Part shown: one piece after another, positions 50,766-60,081 of the stretch | Layout: each line of letters opens with the position of its first letter | How positions within the stretch are numbered: position 1 is the stretch's first letter | Origin: Methylococcaceae bacterium UBA6146 | GTDB taxonomy: Bacteria > Pseudomonadota > Gammaproteobacteria > Methylococcales > Methylomonadaceae | Assembly: GCA_002422395.1 (NCBI GenBank) | Contig: DIUY01000030.1 | Location: 139,474 to 203,473, forward strand | Direction: 5' to 3' | DNA: 64,000 bases | The notes under the pieces: model-generated | Told to the model about the DNA's origin: nothing | Databases searched by the model: none | What the model saw: only the letters and a program-made list of their open reading frames with translations | Program-made: the position numbers and the translations under genes

Positions 50766-51944
50766 TTAGGCATATTGCCCGGCGCACCAAGCCGATGACC
50801 AGGCCCATTGGAAATTATAGCCACCCAACCAACCCGTGACATCAACCACCTCGCCGATAAAATAAAGCCCCGGCACCGATTTGCTTGCCATAGTTTTCGA
50901 GGATAAGGCGGCACAGTCAACACCGCCAATAGTGACTTCAGCCGTGCGGTAACCTTCGGTGCCATTGGGCTTGATTGTCCAGTGATGCAGTTGCCCGGCA
51001 ACCGCCGCCAGCAAACGGTCGGAACAATCGGGTAAGGCGGTGTTGAGTATGTCCTCTGGCAACAAACAGCCCAGCAAACGCTTTGGCAAATACGCCTCAA
51101 GCAACGTTTTTACGGTGTTTTTCAGCTTTTGCCGACGTTTTTCTTGGAACATTGCCAACACATCCAGCCCTGGCAGCAAGTCTATCGTAATATCTTCCCC
51201 TGCTTTCCAGTAGGAGGAAATTTGTAAAATCGCCGGGCCACTCAAGCCACGGTGCGTGAACAAGATATTTTCACTGAACGACTTTTGATTATTGCTGACC
51301 ACGCAAGGCACGGCAATGCCCGAAAGTGCCGAAAAGCGGTCTTTATCTTCGGGCTGTAACGTAAATGGCACCAGACCCGCCCGCGTTGGAATGACGTTGA
51401 GGCCAAACTGCCCTGCAATTTTATAACCCAGTGGGGTGGCGCCCATTTTGGGGATCGACAATCCGCCCGTCGCCACCACCAAAGATTGGCAACCAAAATC
51501 CCCCTGGCTGGTTTTTACAGCAAAGCCATCAGCCGTTTTTTCAACGCCATTAATGCCGGTGTTTAATTGGATTGTCACACCAGCCGATGCGCATTCTGAC
51601 AACAGCATCGTCAAAATGTCTTTGGCGCTGTCATTGCAAAATAACTGGCCGTGCGCCCGTTCATGGAAAGGGATCTGATGCCGCCCTATTAACGCCAAAA
51701 AATCCCACTGGTTATAACGGCTCAAGGCCGATTTGCAAAAGTGGGGATTGCTGGACAGATAGTTTTCAGGCTCAATGGAATAATTCGTAAAATTGCACCG
51801 CCCACCGCCGGACATCAGGATTTTTTTGCCCGCCTTGTTGGCATGGTCCAGCACAATAACCCGCCGCCCGCGTTTGCCCGCTTCAACCGCACACATCAAC
51901 CCCGATGCGCCTGCGCCAATAATAATCACATCGGTTTTAACCAT
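50766..51944 (-). CDS. FAD-dependent oxidoreductase, HI0933/YhiN family
   Basis: The 392-residue flavoprotein begins VIIIGAGASGLMCAVEAGKRG (FAD dinucleotide fold). KKILMSGGGRCNFTN, HGQLFCNDSAKDIL and SLVVATGGLSIPKMGATPLGY follow, and it ends GLYFIGEVVDVTGWLGGYNFQWAWSSA. The YhiN/BaiN-like family is widespread and its exact reaction is usually unknown. It is divergent from queD. Confidence 0.9.
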   Translation of the reverse strand: MVKTDVIIIGAGASGLMCAVEAGKRGRRVIVLDHANKAGKKILMSGGGRCNFTNYSIEPENYLSSNPHFCKSALSRYNQWDFLALIGRHQIPFHERAHGQLFCNDSAKDILTMLLSECASAGVTIQLNTGINGVEKTADGFAVKTSQGDFGCQSLVVATGGLSIPKMGATPLGYKIAGQFGLNVIPTRAGLVPFTLQPEDKDRFSALSGIAVPCVVSNNQKSFSENILFTHRGLSGPAILQISSYWKAGEDITIDLLPGLDVLAMFQEKRRQKLKNTVKTLLEAYLPKRLLGCLLPEDILNTALPDCSDRLLAAVAGQLHHWTIKPNGTEGYRTAEVTIGGVDCAALSSKTMASKSVPGLYFIGEVVDVTGWLGGYNFQWAWSSAWCAGQYA

Positions 51945-52130
51945 AAGCTGCGCCTGTAAAAAATCGCCTGATTATACAGCGTGTGCTTTTCGGGAGGCTA
52001 TCACTGCCTACATAAGACACTACGGACCGATTCGTTACGGGCTTTAAATCATCAATTGCGCCCCCCTGTTTTGTAGTACACTTTGCACCCCCGACAACCC
52101 TTGTCTTATCAATCCAGAACAAGCCAGTTT

Positions 52131-52535
52131 ATGTTTACCATCACCAAAGAAGTTTATTTTTGTTACGGGCACCGTTTGATGAACCATTCAGGAAAGTGCC
52201 GTCATTTGCATGGGCATAGTGTTAAGGCAGCGATTTCTATCGCCCAGGAAGAGCTGGACGGGCAAGGCATGGTGTGTGATTTTGCGGACATCAGGGATTG
52301 TGTTGAAGCCTATATCGACCAACAACTGGATCATAACTTCTTGCTTCATAAGGATGACCCGATCATTCCGATGCTGGTGGCCAACAACGAGCGTTTTTTG
52401 GCTTTGGATGAGCACCCTACCGCTGAGGTGTTAAGCAAAATGCTATATCAGCATGTTAAAAAAGCGGGGTTTAACGTGGTCGAAGTCGCTTTGTGGGAAA
52501 CCGCCAGCGCGTATGCCAGCTACCACGAAATTTGA
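52131..52535 (+). CDS. queD: 6-carboxy-5,6,7,8-tetrahydropterin synthase-like (QueD)
   Basis: The 134-residue protein belongs to the PTPS/QueD family, which converts dihydroneopterin triphosphate in queuosine synthesis. YCFCYGHRL-like zinc His, CRHLHGHS with catalytic Cys and two zinc His, and LWETASAYASY with the pterin-binding Glu are visible. The ATG at 52131 is preferred to an upstream in-frame ATG at 52083, which lacks conserved residues. Confidence 0.88.
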   Translation: MFTITKEVYFCYGHRLMNHSGKCRHLHGHSVKAAISIAQEELDGQGMVCDFADIRDCVEAYIDQQLDHNFLLHKDDPIIPMLVANNERFLALDEHPTAEVLSKMLYQHVKKAGFNVVEVALWETASAYASYHEI

Positions 52536-52540
52536 CAGTG

Positions 52541-52996
52541 ATGAGTTTTTTAAACCCGGTCAACAAGTCGTTTTGTTTGGAGCAATTGTGCGCGGCCAAT
52601 TATCAAAAGCTGCGCCGCCTGCTGCCAGATTTGGCAACACTTGAAGAATCGGCGCAAGGTATCGCCACACGCAACGCACCGCTATATCTTAAAATTATCG
52701 GGCGCACACCCCATACGCTTACCGTTGAGTTAAGCCATTGCTTCAACAAAAACTTGGAAACGTTTGTGATGCCTGCGGTGGTTATCCGCATTTATCTGGA
52801 TGCGCAATTGGCTGAAGTGATCAGCGACCATGCGCGGGCCAGCGTCGCGCAAGTTTTTGATGATCCGGGTTTAAGCCGCGACATCATGGATTATAAATGG
52901 CGGCTGAATTATTTTTTGCAAAAATGGCTGGACCACTGTTTGCAACAGCAGTACCGGTTTACGGTTAAGGCCGAAAAAAGGCCAGTGGCGGGTTAA
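52541..52996 (+). CDS. DUF1249 protein (YqiB-like)
   Basis: The 151-residue protein follows queD by 5 bp. It has CEANYxRL-like LCAANYQKLRRLLPDL, then YTLTV-like HTLTVELSHCF, VMPAVVIRIYLDAQLAEV and DYKWRLNYFLQKWLDHCL. These are the DUF1249 landmarks. No function is established. The N-terminus is taken from the ATG at 52541. Confidence 0.85.
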   Translation: MSFLNPVNKSFCLEQLCAANYQKLRRLLPDLATLEESAQGIATRNAPLYLKIIGRTPHTLTVELSHCFNKNLETFVMPAVVIRIYLDAQLAEVISDHARASVAQVFDDPGLSRDIMDYKWRLNYFLQKWLDHCLQQQYRFTVKAEKRPVAG

Positions 52997-53031
52997 CTTA
53001 GGAATGGGTACGGAATAATGTCGGCAACATA

Positions 53032-53064
53032 ACGACTGCCCGTCCTCAAAGGACGGGCAGTCGT
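53032..53064. repeat. Palindromic repeat type 2, short copy 4
   Basis: ACGACTGCCCGTCCT, a 3-base loop, AGGACGGGCAGTCGT; perfect 15-bp arms. It lies between the DUF1249 gene and the HIT gene and could terminate either. Confidence 0.7.
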
Positions 53065-53101
53065 GGCCTCCAAGCAATCAGAAAAATCACATTATTTGCA
53101 G

Positions 53102-53533
53102 TCACTCCTTAAGCGCCGTGCAAAGCGCATAATCATCCCTAAGCCGTGCCTTAGTTTCAGCCACTTGCTGTCCGGTATAAGGGACGGCGGCAAATTTCCC
53201 CCATACCGGTGCAGGCCATGCGGCGTCGGTTTGATAGCGAACAACATGGTGGATATGTAATTGGGGGACTAAATTGCCAATGGCGGCAATATTCATTTTA
53301 TCGGCTTGATAGATTGCCGCCAAACGTTCGGCAAGCAGGCATGATTCTTCATTCAACAAAGTTTGCGCCGCTTTATCAAGCTGATAAATTTCCCGCATTC
53401 CAACAATTTCAGGCACCAGAATAAACCACGGGAATTGGCTGTCATTCATCATCAACAGGCGGCACAAGGCAAAGCGTCCCATATCAATACAGTCTTGTTG
53501 CAAACGGGGATGGAGCTGAAAAGTAGTGGTCAT
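53102..53533 (-). CDS. HIT-family protein
   Basis: The 143-residue protein shows a histidine-triad-like fold: FALCRLLMMNDSQFPWFILVPE, and PQLHIHHVVRYQTD at residues about 98-111 with the HxHxH variant HIHH. WPAPVWG follows. Such hydrolases act on nucleotide conjugates. The ATG at 53533 is preferred to a TTG 27 bp upstream. The gene is flanked by two copies of palindromic repeat type 2. Confidence 0.82.
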   Translation of the reverse strand: MTTTFQLHPRLQQDCIDMGRFALCRLLMMNDSQFPWFILVPEIVGMREIYQLDKAAQTLLNEESCLLAERLAAIYQADKMNIAAIGNLVPQLHIHHVVRYQTDAAWPAPVWGKFAAVPYTGQQVAETKARLRDDYALCTALKE

Positions 53534-53577
53534 AAGATGATAAATAGGGATGGTGGACAATATGTTCCGGGTTCGGC

Positions 53578-53610
53578 ACGACTGCCAGTCCTAGAAGGAC
53601 TGGCAGTCGT
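53578..53610. repeat. Palindromic repeat type 2, short copy 5
   Basis: ACGACTGCCAGTCCT, loop AGA, AGGACTGGCAGTCGT; both arms changed together from the CCCGTCC form, keeping perfect pairing. Confidence 0.7.
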
Positions 53611-53641
53611 TACGTCACCGAAATTATTTCATGCCCATTCC

Positions 53642-54076
53642 TTACTTAGCAAACTCGACCATCACCAAACCATTGTTATCAAGCAATTTAAGCTGACCGG
53701 AACTGAGCTGGTACTGGCTGACCCGCGTTAAAGCCTTTAAAAAATAGGCTTCCTGTTCCATCAGCGAGGCTTCGGCACAAGCCCTTTGCGTGGATCTTAA
53801 CTGGGCGATATGCAACTGACCACTATTGCGGGTGTAAGTGGCGGAAAATTGGTTGCAGCCCCCATTACCTTGGATGCTGCCGTTAGCAAAGCGGGCTGTT
53901 ATTGAACGGGAGCCTTGGCTGGGGACTATAGCGCCACGGCCATTATTAATGGCTGTGGCCTGCCAATTGGTGTTTTCCAGCGTATGGATAGCATTGTCCA
54001 TGTGTAGCGGTTCTTGGGATTGCACTGCACAGTTGGCAAGAAAAAGCAGTAGTCCGGCAAATATAATATATTTCAT
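53642..54076 (-). CDS. META-domain lipoprotein
   Basis: The 144-residue protein starts with a lipoprotein signal (IIFAGLLLFLANC, lipobox Leu-Ala-Asn-Cys). It contains a META/HslJ domain (LENTNWQATAINNG, ARFANGSIQGNGGCNQFSATY, STQRACAEASLMEQEAYFLKAL). A GGAGG site 9 bases before the ATG at 54076 fixes the start. META proteins are envelope stress-linked in some bacteria (HslJ); this link is inferred. Confidence 0.88.
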   Translation of the reverse strand: MKYIIFAGLLLFLANCAVQSQEPLHMDNAIHTLENTNWQATAINNGRGAIVPSQGSRSITARFANGSIQGNGGCNQFSATYTRNSGQLHIAQLRSTQRACAEASLMEQEAYFLKALTRVSQYQLSSGQLKLLDNNGLVMVEFAK

Positions 54077-54172
54077 AACAAGCAACCTCCGTTAAAAAAA
54101 ACAGTCAGATGTTTATCGTACCTTAACAAGGGTAGTTTCACCATTGCCTTTTTTTACTGTACTATCAATACC

Positions 54173-56023
54173 ATGAATAAATTTCCCATGGCTGTTCTTT
54201 TGTTCCTGAGGATAACGGCAACCATTGTCATATCGCTCATGACCGTACTATCCGCCTATGCGGCTGACCCGCAACCGTACACGGTCGCAATCGGCAAAAC
54301 CGGCAATACCGAGATTGACCAGATAATAACCGACATTTCAACGCTCATCAGCTTGGGTGAAGACGCACCGGTAGGCCCTTTTGCCTTGGTGGCGCGGGCG
54401 CGGGGTGATGTGGAGCGTTTTTTGACAGGGTTGCATAGCCTGGGCTATTACCAAGGCACAGTGGCGGTGCGGATCGACGGCCATGCGTTGGATGACCCCA
54501 ACCTTTATGAACTCATCGAGGGCGCTCCCGCCCACCCGCCCGTGGCAATAACGGTGTCGATTGCGCTAGGTCCGCAATTCCATTTCCGCCATATCGAAAT
54601 CCAGGGGGATACGACTGGGCAAGCACGCGCTTGGTTGGCGCTTAAACCCAATACCCCGGCGCTTGCCGCCGATGCGTTGGCCGCACGGGAACGGTTGCTG
54701 GATGGATTCCGCAATGCCGGTTATGCGCTTGCGAAAGTTGATGAGCCCGTCGCCACATTAGCAATAGATTCAGATGCACTCGACCTGAGTTACCGCGTAA
54801 CAACCGGCCCGCACACGGTGTTGGGGGAAATTTCTGTAAAAGGCTTGGATAAACTGAACGAAAAATTTGTGCGCCGCCGGTTGCTAGTGTCCAGTGGCGA
54901 ACAGTTTGATCCCACCGCTATTGAAAAGGCACGTTTGGACTTAAGCTCAACCGGTGTGTTTTCAGCCGTCCGCGCCAAAGCCGCAAACAAGGTGGATGCC
55001 CAAGGACGGCTGCCCATCACTTTTATCGTGACCGAACGCAAGCGGCGGGCAACCAGTTTAGGCGCCGCCTACTCCACCGATTTAGGCGGCAGTTTCTCCA
55101 CCACTTGGCAACACCGCAATCTGGCCGGTAACGCAGAGCAGCTTAACCTTAGCGGCAGCGTCGCCCAACTGGGCGGCAACAGCACCACCGGCATCGGGTA
55201 CAGCTTTCTTGCCGCGTTCATTAAGCCCGATTTTTTGTCCCGTGACCAATCGTTACATGCCAGTATTGGTGCGCTTAAGCAAAGCCTGATTGCTTATGAC
55301 CAGACCGCTTTCATGGGCGATGTGTCGCTAGAACGCAAGCTTAGCCGCCATTGGCGAGGCAGCTTGGGCATCGGCTTGGAACAGACCCGCATCACACAAG
55401 CCAATGTGACAAATGACTACACACTGGTTAGCCTGCCAACAGCGGCAAAATATGACAGCACCGACAATTTGCTTGACCCGGCTCGTGGCAGCTTGCTAAG
55501 CGTGTCTTTCACCCCCATGAAATCACTGGCTGGCAGCCAAACCAACCCTTTCGTAGTCATGCAGGCTTCTGGCTCGACCTATTTTGACCTGGACAAGTCA
55601 GGCCGCAGCATTATCGCCTTACGCGGTTTAGTAGGCGATATTGAAGGTGCCGATGTTTTTAGCCTGCCGCCCGATGAACGCTTTTATGCTGGCGGCAGCG
55701 CCACGGTGCGGGGTTATAAATACCAATCTATCGGACCACAATTTGCCGATGGCATCCCTCAAGGCGGCACGGCAATCATGACGGGGACAGTGGAATTTCG
55801 CCAGCGCATACTAGACAACTATGGCGCGGCGATATTTGTCGACGCGGGAAAAGTCAGCACTTCCGAACCATTCCTGGCCGGTGCTTGGCGCATAGGCGCA
55901 GGTGTGGGAGTGCGTTATTACACCCCATTCGGGCCGCTACGGGCGGACGTCGCCTTACCCCTCAACGACCAACCCAACGGCGGCTCTTTTGAAATATATA
56001 TCGGTTTGGGGCAGGCATTCTGA
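54173..56023 (+). CDS. tamA: Autotransporter assembly complex outer-membrane protein TamA
   Basis: TamA is an outer-membrane Omp85 protein that works with TamB in outer-membrane biogenesis. The 616-residue protein has a signal peptide (ITATIVISLMTVLSAYA). POTRA-type repeats lie within residues 40-270 (FHFRHIEIQGD, TVLGEISVKGLDKLNE). A C-terminal barrel has RSIIALRGLVGDI, FYAGGSATVRGYKYQSIGP and the final FGPLRADVALPLND and IGLGQAF. It overlaps tamB by 1 bp in TGATG. Confidence 0.92.
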   Translation: MNKFPMAVLLFLRITATIVISLMTVLSAYAADPQPYTVAIGKTGNTEIDQIITDISTLISLGEDAPVGPFALVARARGDVERFLTGLHSLGYYQGTVAVRIDGHALDDPNLYELIEGAPAHPPVAITVSIALGPQFHFRHIEIQGDTTGQARAWLALKPNTPALAADALAARERLLDGFRNAGYALAKVDEPVATLAIDSDALDLSYRVTTGPHTVLGEISVKGLDKLNEKFVRRRLLVSSGEQFDPTAIEKARLDLSSTGVFSAVRAKAANKVDAQGRLPITFIVTERKRRATSLGAAYSTDLGGSFSTTWQHRNLAGNAEQLNLSGSVAQLGGNSTTGIGYSFLAAFIKPDFLSRDQSLHASIGALKQSLIAYDQTAFMGDVSLERKLSRHWRGSLGIGLEQTRITQANVTNDYTLVSLPTAAKYDSTDNLLDPARGSLLSVSFTPMKSLAGSQTNPFVVMQASGSTYFDLDKSGRSIIALRGLVGDIEGADVFSLPPDERFYAGGSATVRGYKYQSIGPQFADGIPQGGTAIMTGTVEFRQRILDNYGAAIFVDAGKVSTSEPFLAGAWRIGAGVGVRYYTPFGPLRADVALPLNDQPNGGSFEIYIGLGQAF

Positions 56024-59000
56024 TGCAACGGCCCAATAAAACCATAATACGTGTGCTTATAACGGCCTTGGCGCTGCCATTAGTGTGTCTGCTCCTGTTG
56101 GTGATTGTCGCCAACACGCCGCAGGGACGCGGATTTATCGAACAGTCGGTGACAAAATTAAGCGCGGGCGAAGTGATTTTGACCGGACTGGGTGGACGGT
56201 TTCCCGATACTTTGCAGATCGGGCGATTGTCCCTAACAGATGCCGCCGGCGTCTGGCTGACGCTCAACGAAGTGTCCCTGCACTGGTCTCCCGCCCACCT
56301 GCTAACCGGCACTGTACACATCGACCATTTGGCAATCGGGTTGGTTAGCTTAAACCGCCTACCCGCCCCGTCTTCTGAACCGTCTCCAGAAAGTGAACTG
56401 ACGTTACCTGTAAAAATCATCTTAAGCCACCTGCACATCGGACGTATCGACCTGGATACCCAGGTGATTGGTGAAAAACTCAGCATGACGCTCGACGGCA
56501 ACGCCCGGTTGGCTTCGCTTGACCAAGGCGACATTGTTTTAGCGTTGCAGCGTTTGGATAAAGCCGGGGCTTATAACCTGAAAGCCCGCCTTGATACCGA
56601 ATCGGTGCAAGCGCACTTGTCATTTGAAGAACCTGAACGCGGATTAATTGCGGGTATAGCCGGTTTGCAAGGGCAAAACCCGCTGTCTGTAAACGTAGTT
56701 TTAGAAGGGCCCTTAACAGCCGCACAACTCCAACTTGACCTTAAGCTGGGCGAGCTAAATGCCGCGTTACAAGGCCGACTCGATTTTAACCACGCCCAAG
56801 CAGACCTAAACGTGACCGCATCCGCACCGGCAATGCAACCCCATGCGGACATTGCTTGGCAAACTATCGGCTTGAACGGCAAAGTGCAAGGGCGCTTTAC
56901 CCAGCCGACGGTCAACAGTAGCCTGCACATCAACGGCCTGAATATTGCCGGGACCAGAATCCGTGCACTTGTCTTGTCGGTGCAAGGCGAAGCCGGACAG
57001 TTAGCTATTGAGGGTGAACTGGGCGGGCTGGTATTGGCGGATTCAAAGCGTGATTTATTGATGGACGTGCCGCTAAAACTAAGCGCCGACATTCGCCTGG
57101 ACGCCCCCGACCGCCCTGTCACCGCCGCCCTGAAACACCCTTATTTCACCGTTGAGGGCGTGGCAACCACAGCCCACAATCCCCATGCCAAACTGACGTT
57201 GGCACTGCTTGACTTAAAGCCATTGGCGGCACTAGCCGGTTTGGAATTACAAGGCGACAGCACCTTAACTTTAAATGTCAACCAGCAAGGTGACGACACC
57301 GAGCTGACGGTGGAAGGCAACGTGGGCATAACGGGCGGCGACGCCCCCATCCCGCAATTGCTGGGCAAGAAAGCTAAGATTGGCGCAGCAGGCAAATTGC
57401 ACGGAGACACAATCGACTTGACGCACTTTAGCTTGGCGGGCAAAAACTTAACGGCACAAGCGGAAGGTTCGCTAGTCAGCCAGACGGCAAACTTTACCTG
57501 GCAAATGGCCTTGGCTGACTTGTCAGCCTTGTCCGCAACACTTACCGGCAAGCTTGCCGCACAAGGCAATATTTCTGGCCTCGTGGGTGATCTAAACGCG
57601 GACGCAAACCTTACTGGAGAATTTGCCACACCGGATTTCCCGCGCCAACCACTCACCGCCAAGCTCCAACTTAACCATTTGCCGAACACCCCCGAAGGCC
57701 AGCTAAAGGTCAATACAGTGCTGGCAGGCGCACCGCTAGCCTTGGCAGTGACGGCGCACAGCGAACAAGATAAAGCCTTACAAATCACCCTTGACCGCGC
57801 CACTTGGAAAAGTTCGGTCGCCACAGGCCACATGCTGATGGCGGCAAATGCCACAGTGCCAATCGGCACAATTAACCTGCGCATCACCGATTTGGCAGAC
57901 TTTCAGGCGCTGCTAGGCCAGCCGCTGTCAGGTTCAGTCACGGCGGCAATTGAAACTAAACTCCAAAAAGGGCAGCCATTGGCGCGTATCCAAGCGAATG
58001 CGGACAAAGCCAGTTTGGACGGCACCGCAATGGCCGAAAAAGCGGTGCTGACGGCGACGGTCACGGATATTGCAGGGCGGCCATCAATCAACGGGCAACT
58101 CACCTTGGACGGCATTACTGCCGGCAACTTAAGCGGCTCGGCAAAACTGGATATGGCAGGGACTGGCGAAGCGCTCAAGCTGCAATTGTCCGCCGCGCTA
58201 GACGACCCGGGCGGCACGCCACTTAAACTGCAAACCTTAGCTAATCTTAACGCCTTAAGCCATCGGTTGACAGTTGCCAAGCTGCAAGCCGACTGGCGCA
58301 ATGAAAAACTGCATTTGCTCACCCCTGTGACAATCACTTACGCCGAAGGCATCACGTTAAACCAATTGCGCTTAGGCTTGCGCCAAGCCACCTTGGCTAT
58401 GGACGGTCGCCTCACCCCGACTTTGGCAATGACGGCTTCAGTGGATAAACTGCCTGCCAGCTTGCTGACCCTGTTGATGCCCGAACTTGACGTCACCGGC
58501 ACCCTACAAGCAACTGCGGAACTCAAAGGCTCCCTTGCCAAACCAGCAGGCCGCGTCACTTTCGACGCCTTAGATTTACGGATGCAATCTGGCCCAGGCC
58601 GCGCCCTCCCTGCCGTCAAATTGAACGCAACCGCCATGCTCGACGGCATGGCCGCCCAGATCAACGCCCGATGCGACGCGGGCGCTAATGCCGTGCTGAA
58701 TGTCCGTGGCCAAGCACCTTTAAGCCCCGACGGTTTGCTCGACCTTGATGCTACCGGCACGGTGAATTTAAAATTGCTCGACCCCTTGCTGACCGCTGAA
58801 GGCCAACGGGCACGCGGCCAAATCACCTTGGTTTCAAAGTTTACGGGCACACTGGCCGCACCAGTGATAACCGGCACTGCGCAATTGGCTAACGGGGACG
58901 TCCGTGACCATATCCTAGGCGCCCACATTACCAACATTAAAGGGCGTTTGCGGGCTGAAAATGGCGTGTTGTCCGTCGATCAATTTGAAGGTCGTGCCGG

Positions 59001-60024
59001 ACAAGGCACAATCGCCATTAACGGCACTATAAGCCTGCTTAAACCCGACATCCCGGTCAACTTGACCATCATCGCCCGTGACGCCAGGCCGCTCGCCAGC
59101 GACCGATTAACTGCCACACTGAACTCGGATCTGTTCATCAGCGGACTGGCTGCGGGCCAAATGAAGGTTGCCGGCGCCGTTTTAATTAAACGCGCCGAAA
59201 TCCGCATCCACGAACGTATGCCGGCCAATATTGCCGTGCTAAAAATAACCAGGCCCGGGAGTGTCGGCACAACCGATGAACCATCACCCAAACAGGATTC
59301 AAACCTGCGGCTGAACCTTACCATAACCGCCACCGACAGCATTTTTGTCCGGGGGCGAGGCGTGGATGCTGAGCTAGCTGGCACTATCAAGCTCCGCGGC
59401 ACAACAACCAACCCGAAGCCTGAAGGTAGTTTCAGCCTCCGGCGCGGCCAATTGAGCCTCGTGGGCAAGACCTTGACTTTTACAAAAGGCGTCGTCAGCT
59501 TTGAAGGCAGCAGCCTTGCAGATCCTTCGCTGAATTTTGTCGCCAGCACCTCCAGCGACAATATCACCGCCACACTAACGCTTAGCGGCACCGCCAACAA
59601 ACCGAAAATCCTGCTTAGCAGCATCCCCGAACTGCCACAAGATGAAATACTCGCACGGCTGTTATTTAGCCGTAGTGCCAGTAACCTCAGCACCATGGAA
59701 ATGGTTCAGATAGGCTCGGCCATTGCCTCGCTATCCGGCGTGACATCAGGTGTCGGCGATCCATTAGAAAGCGTGCGCAAAAAACTCAGTCTTGACCGCC
59801 TATCAGTCGGCGGCGCCGACAACGCCCTAGAAGCGGGGCGTTATGTGATGCCCGGCGTTTATGTGGGCGCCAAACAAGGCTTGTCCAGCACTAGCCCGCA
59901 GGCGGCGGTACAGATTGATTTGACCAAATCGATCAAGCTCGAAGCCACCATCGGCACCGGCGCACCGGCGGGCAAATCAGCCGGCACCAACAGCGTGGGT
60001 ATAATTTATCAGTTTGAATATTAA
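56023..60024 (+). CDS. tamB: Translocation and assembly module TamB
   Basis: The 1333-residue protein has one N-terminal membrane anchor (ALALPLVCLLLLVIVAN), a long periplasmic beta-rich repeat region of AsmA/VPS13-like character, and a C-terminal TamB (DUF490) domain. That domain has GTTTNPKPEGSFSLRRGQLSLVG and ELPQDEILARLLFSRSASNLS, and ends GIIYQFEY. TamB spans the periplasm and is linked to phospholipid transport to the outer membrane. Coupled to tamA. Confidence 0.93.
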   Translation: MQRPNKTIIRVLITALALPLVCLLLLVIVANTPQGRGFIEQSVTKLSAGEVILTGLGGRFPDTLQIGRLSLTDAAGVWLTLNEVSLHWSPAHLLTGTVHIDHLAIGLVSLNRLPAPSSEPSPESELTLPVKIILSHLHIGRIDLDTQVIGEKLSMTLDGNARLASLDQGDIVLALQRLDKAGAYNLKARLDTESVQAHLSFEEPERGLIAGIAGLQGQNPLSVNVVLEGPLTAAQLQLDLKLGELNAALQGRLDFNHAQADLNVTASAPAMQPHADIAWQTIGLNGKVQGRFTQPTVNSSLHINGLNIAGTRIRALVLSVQGEAGQLAIEGELGGLVLADSKRDLLMDVPLKLSADIRLDAPDRPVTAALKHPYFTVEGVATTAHNPHAKLTLALLDLKPLAALAGLELQGDSTLTLNVNQQGDDTELTVEGNVGITGGDAPIPQLLGKKAKIGAAGKLHGDTIDLTHFSLAGKNLTAQAEGSLVSQTANFTWQMALADLSALSATLTGKLAAQGNISGLVGDLNADANLTGEFATPDFPRQPLTAKLQLNHLPNTPEGQLKVNTVLAGAPLALAVTAHSEQDKALQITLDRATWKSSVATGHMLMAANATVPIGTINLRITDLADFQALLGQPLSGSVTAAIETKLQKGQPLARIQANADKASLDGTAMAEKAVLTATVTDIAGRPSINGQLTLDGITAGNLSGSAKLDMAGTGEALKLQLSAALDDPGGTPLKLQTLANLNALSHRLTVAKLQADWRNEKLHLLTPVTITYAEGITLNQLRLGLRQATLAMDGRLTPTLAMTASVDKLPASLLTLLMPELDVTGTLQATAELKGSLAKPAGRVTFDALDLRMQSGPGRALPAVKLNATAMLDGMAAQINARCDAGANAVLNVRGQAPLSPDGLLDLDATGTVNLKLLDPLLTAEGQRARGQITLVSKFTGTLAAPVITGTAQLANGDVRDHILGAHITNIKGRLRAENGVLSVDQFEGRAGQGTIAINGTISLLKPDIPVNLTIIARDARPLASDRLTATLNSDLFISGLAAGQMKVAGAVLIKRAEIRIHERMPANIAVLKITRPGSVGTTDEPSPKQDSNLRLNLTITATDSIFVRGRGVDAELAGTIKLRGTTTNPKPEGSFSLRRGQLSLVGKTLTFTKGVVSFEGSSLADPSLNFVASTSSDNITATLTLSGTANKPKILLSSIPELPQDEILARLLFSRSASNLSTMEMVQIGSAIASLSGVTSGVGDPLESVRKKLSLDRLSVGGADNALEAGRYVMPGVYVGAKQGLSSTSPQAAVQIDLTKSIKLEATIGTGAPAGKSAGTNSVGIIYQFEY

Positions 60025-60030
60025 ACAGGA

Positions 60031-60077
60031 CTGCCCGTGAGTTTGTTGGCACTGAAGGCAGGGCAGTTTACGGGCAT
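60031..60077. terminator. Bidirectional hairpin between tamB and the ZIP gene
   Basis: TGCCCGT (60032-60038) pairs with ACGGGCA (60070-60076), with an inner CTGCC/GGCAG alternative. It lies between convergent genes. Confidence 0.5.
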
Positions 60078-60081
60078 CCGT

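Noticed and set aside
57141..59696. Long antisense frames across tamB
   Set aside because: Typical shadows of a GC-biased coding strand; no ribosome sites or family patterns.
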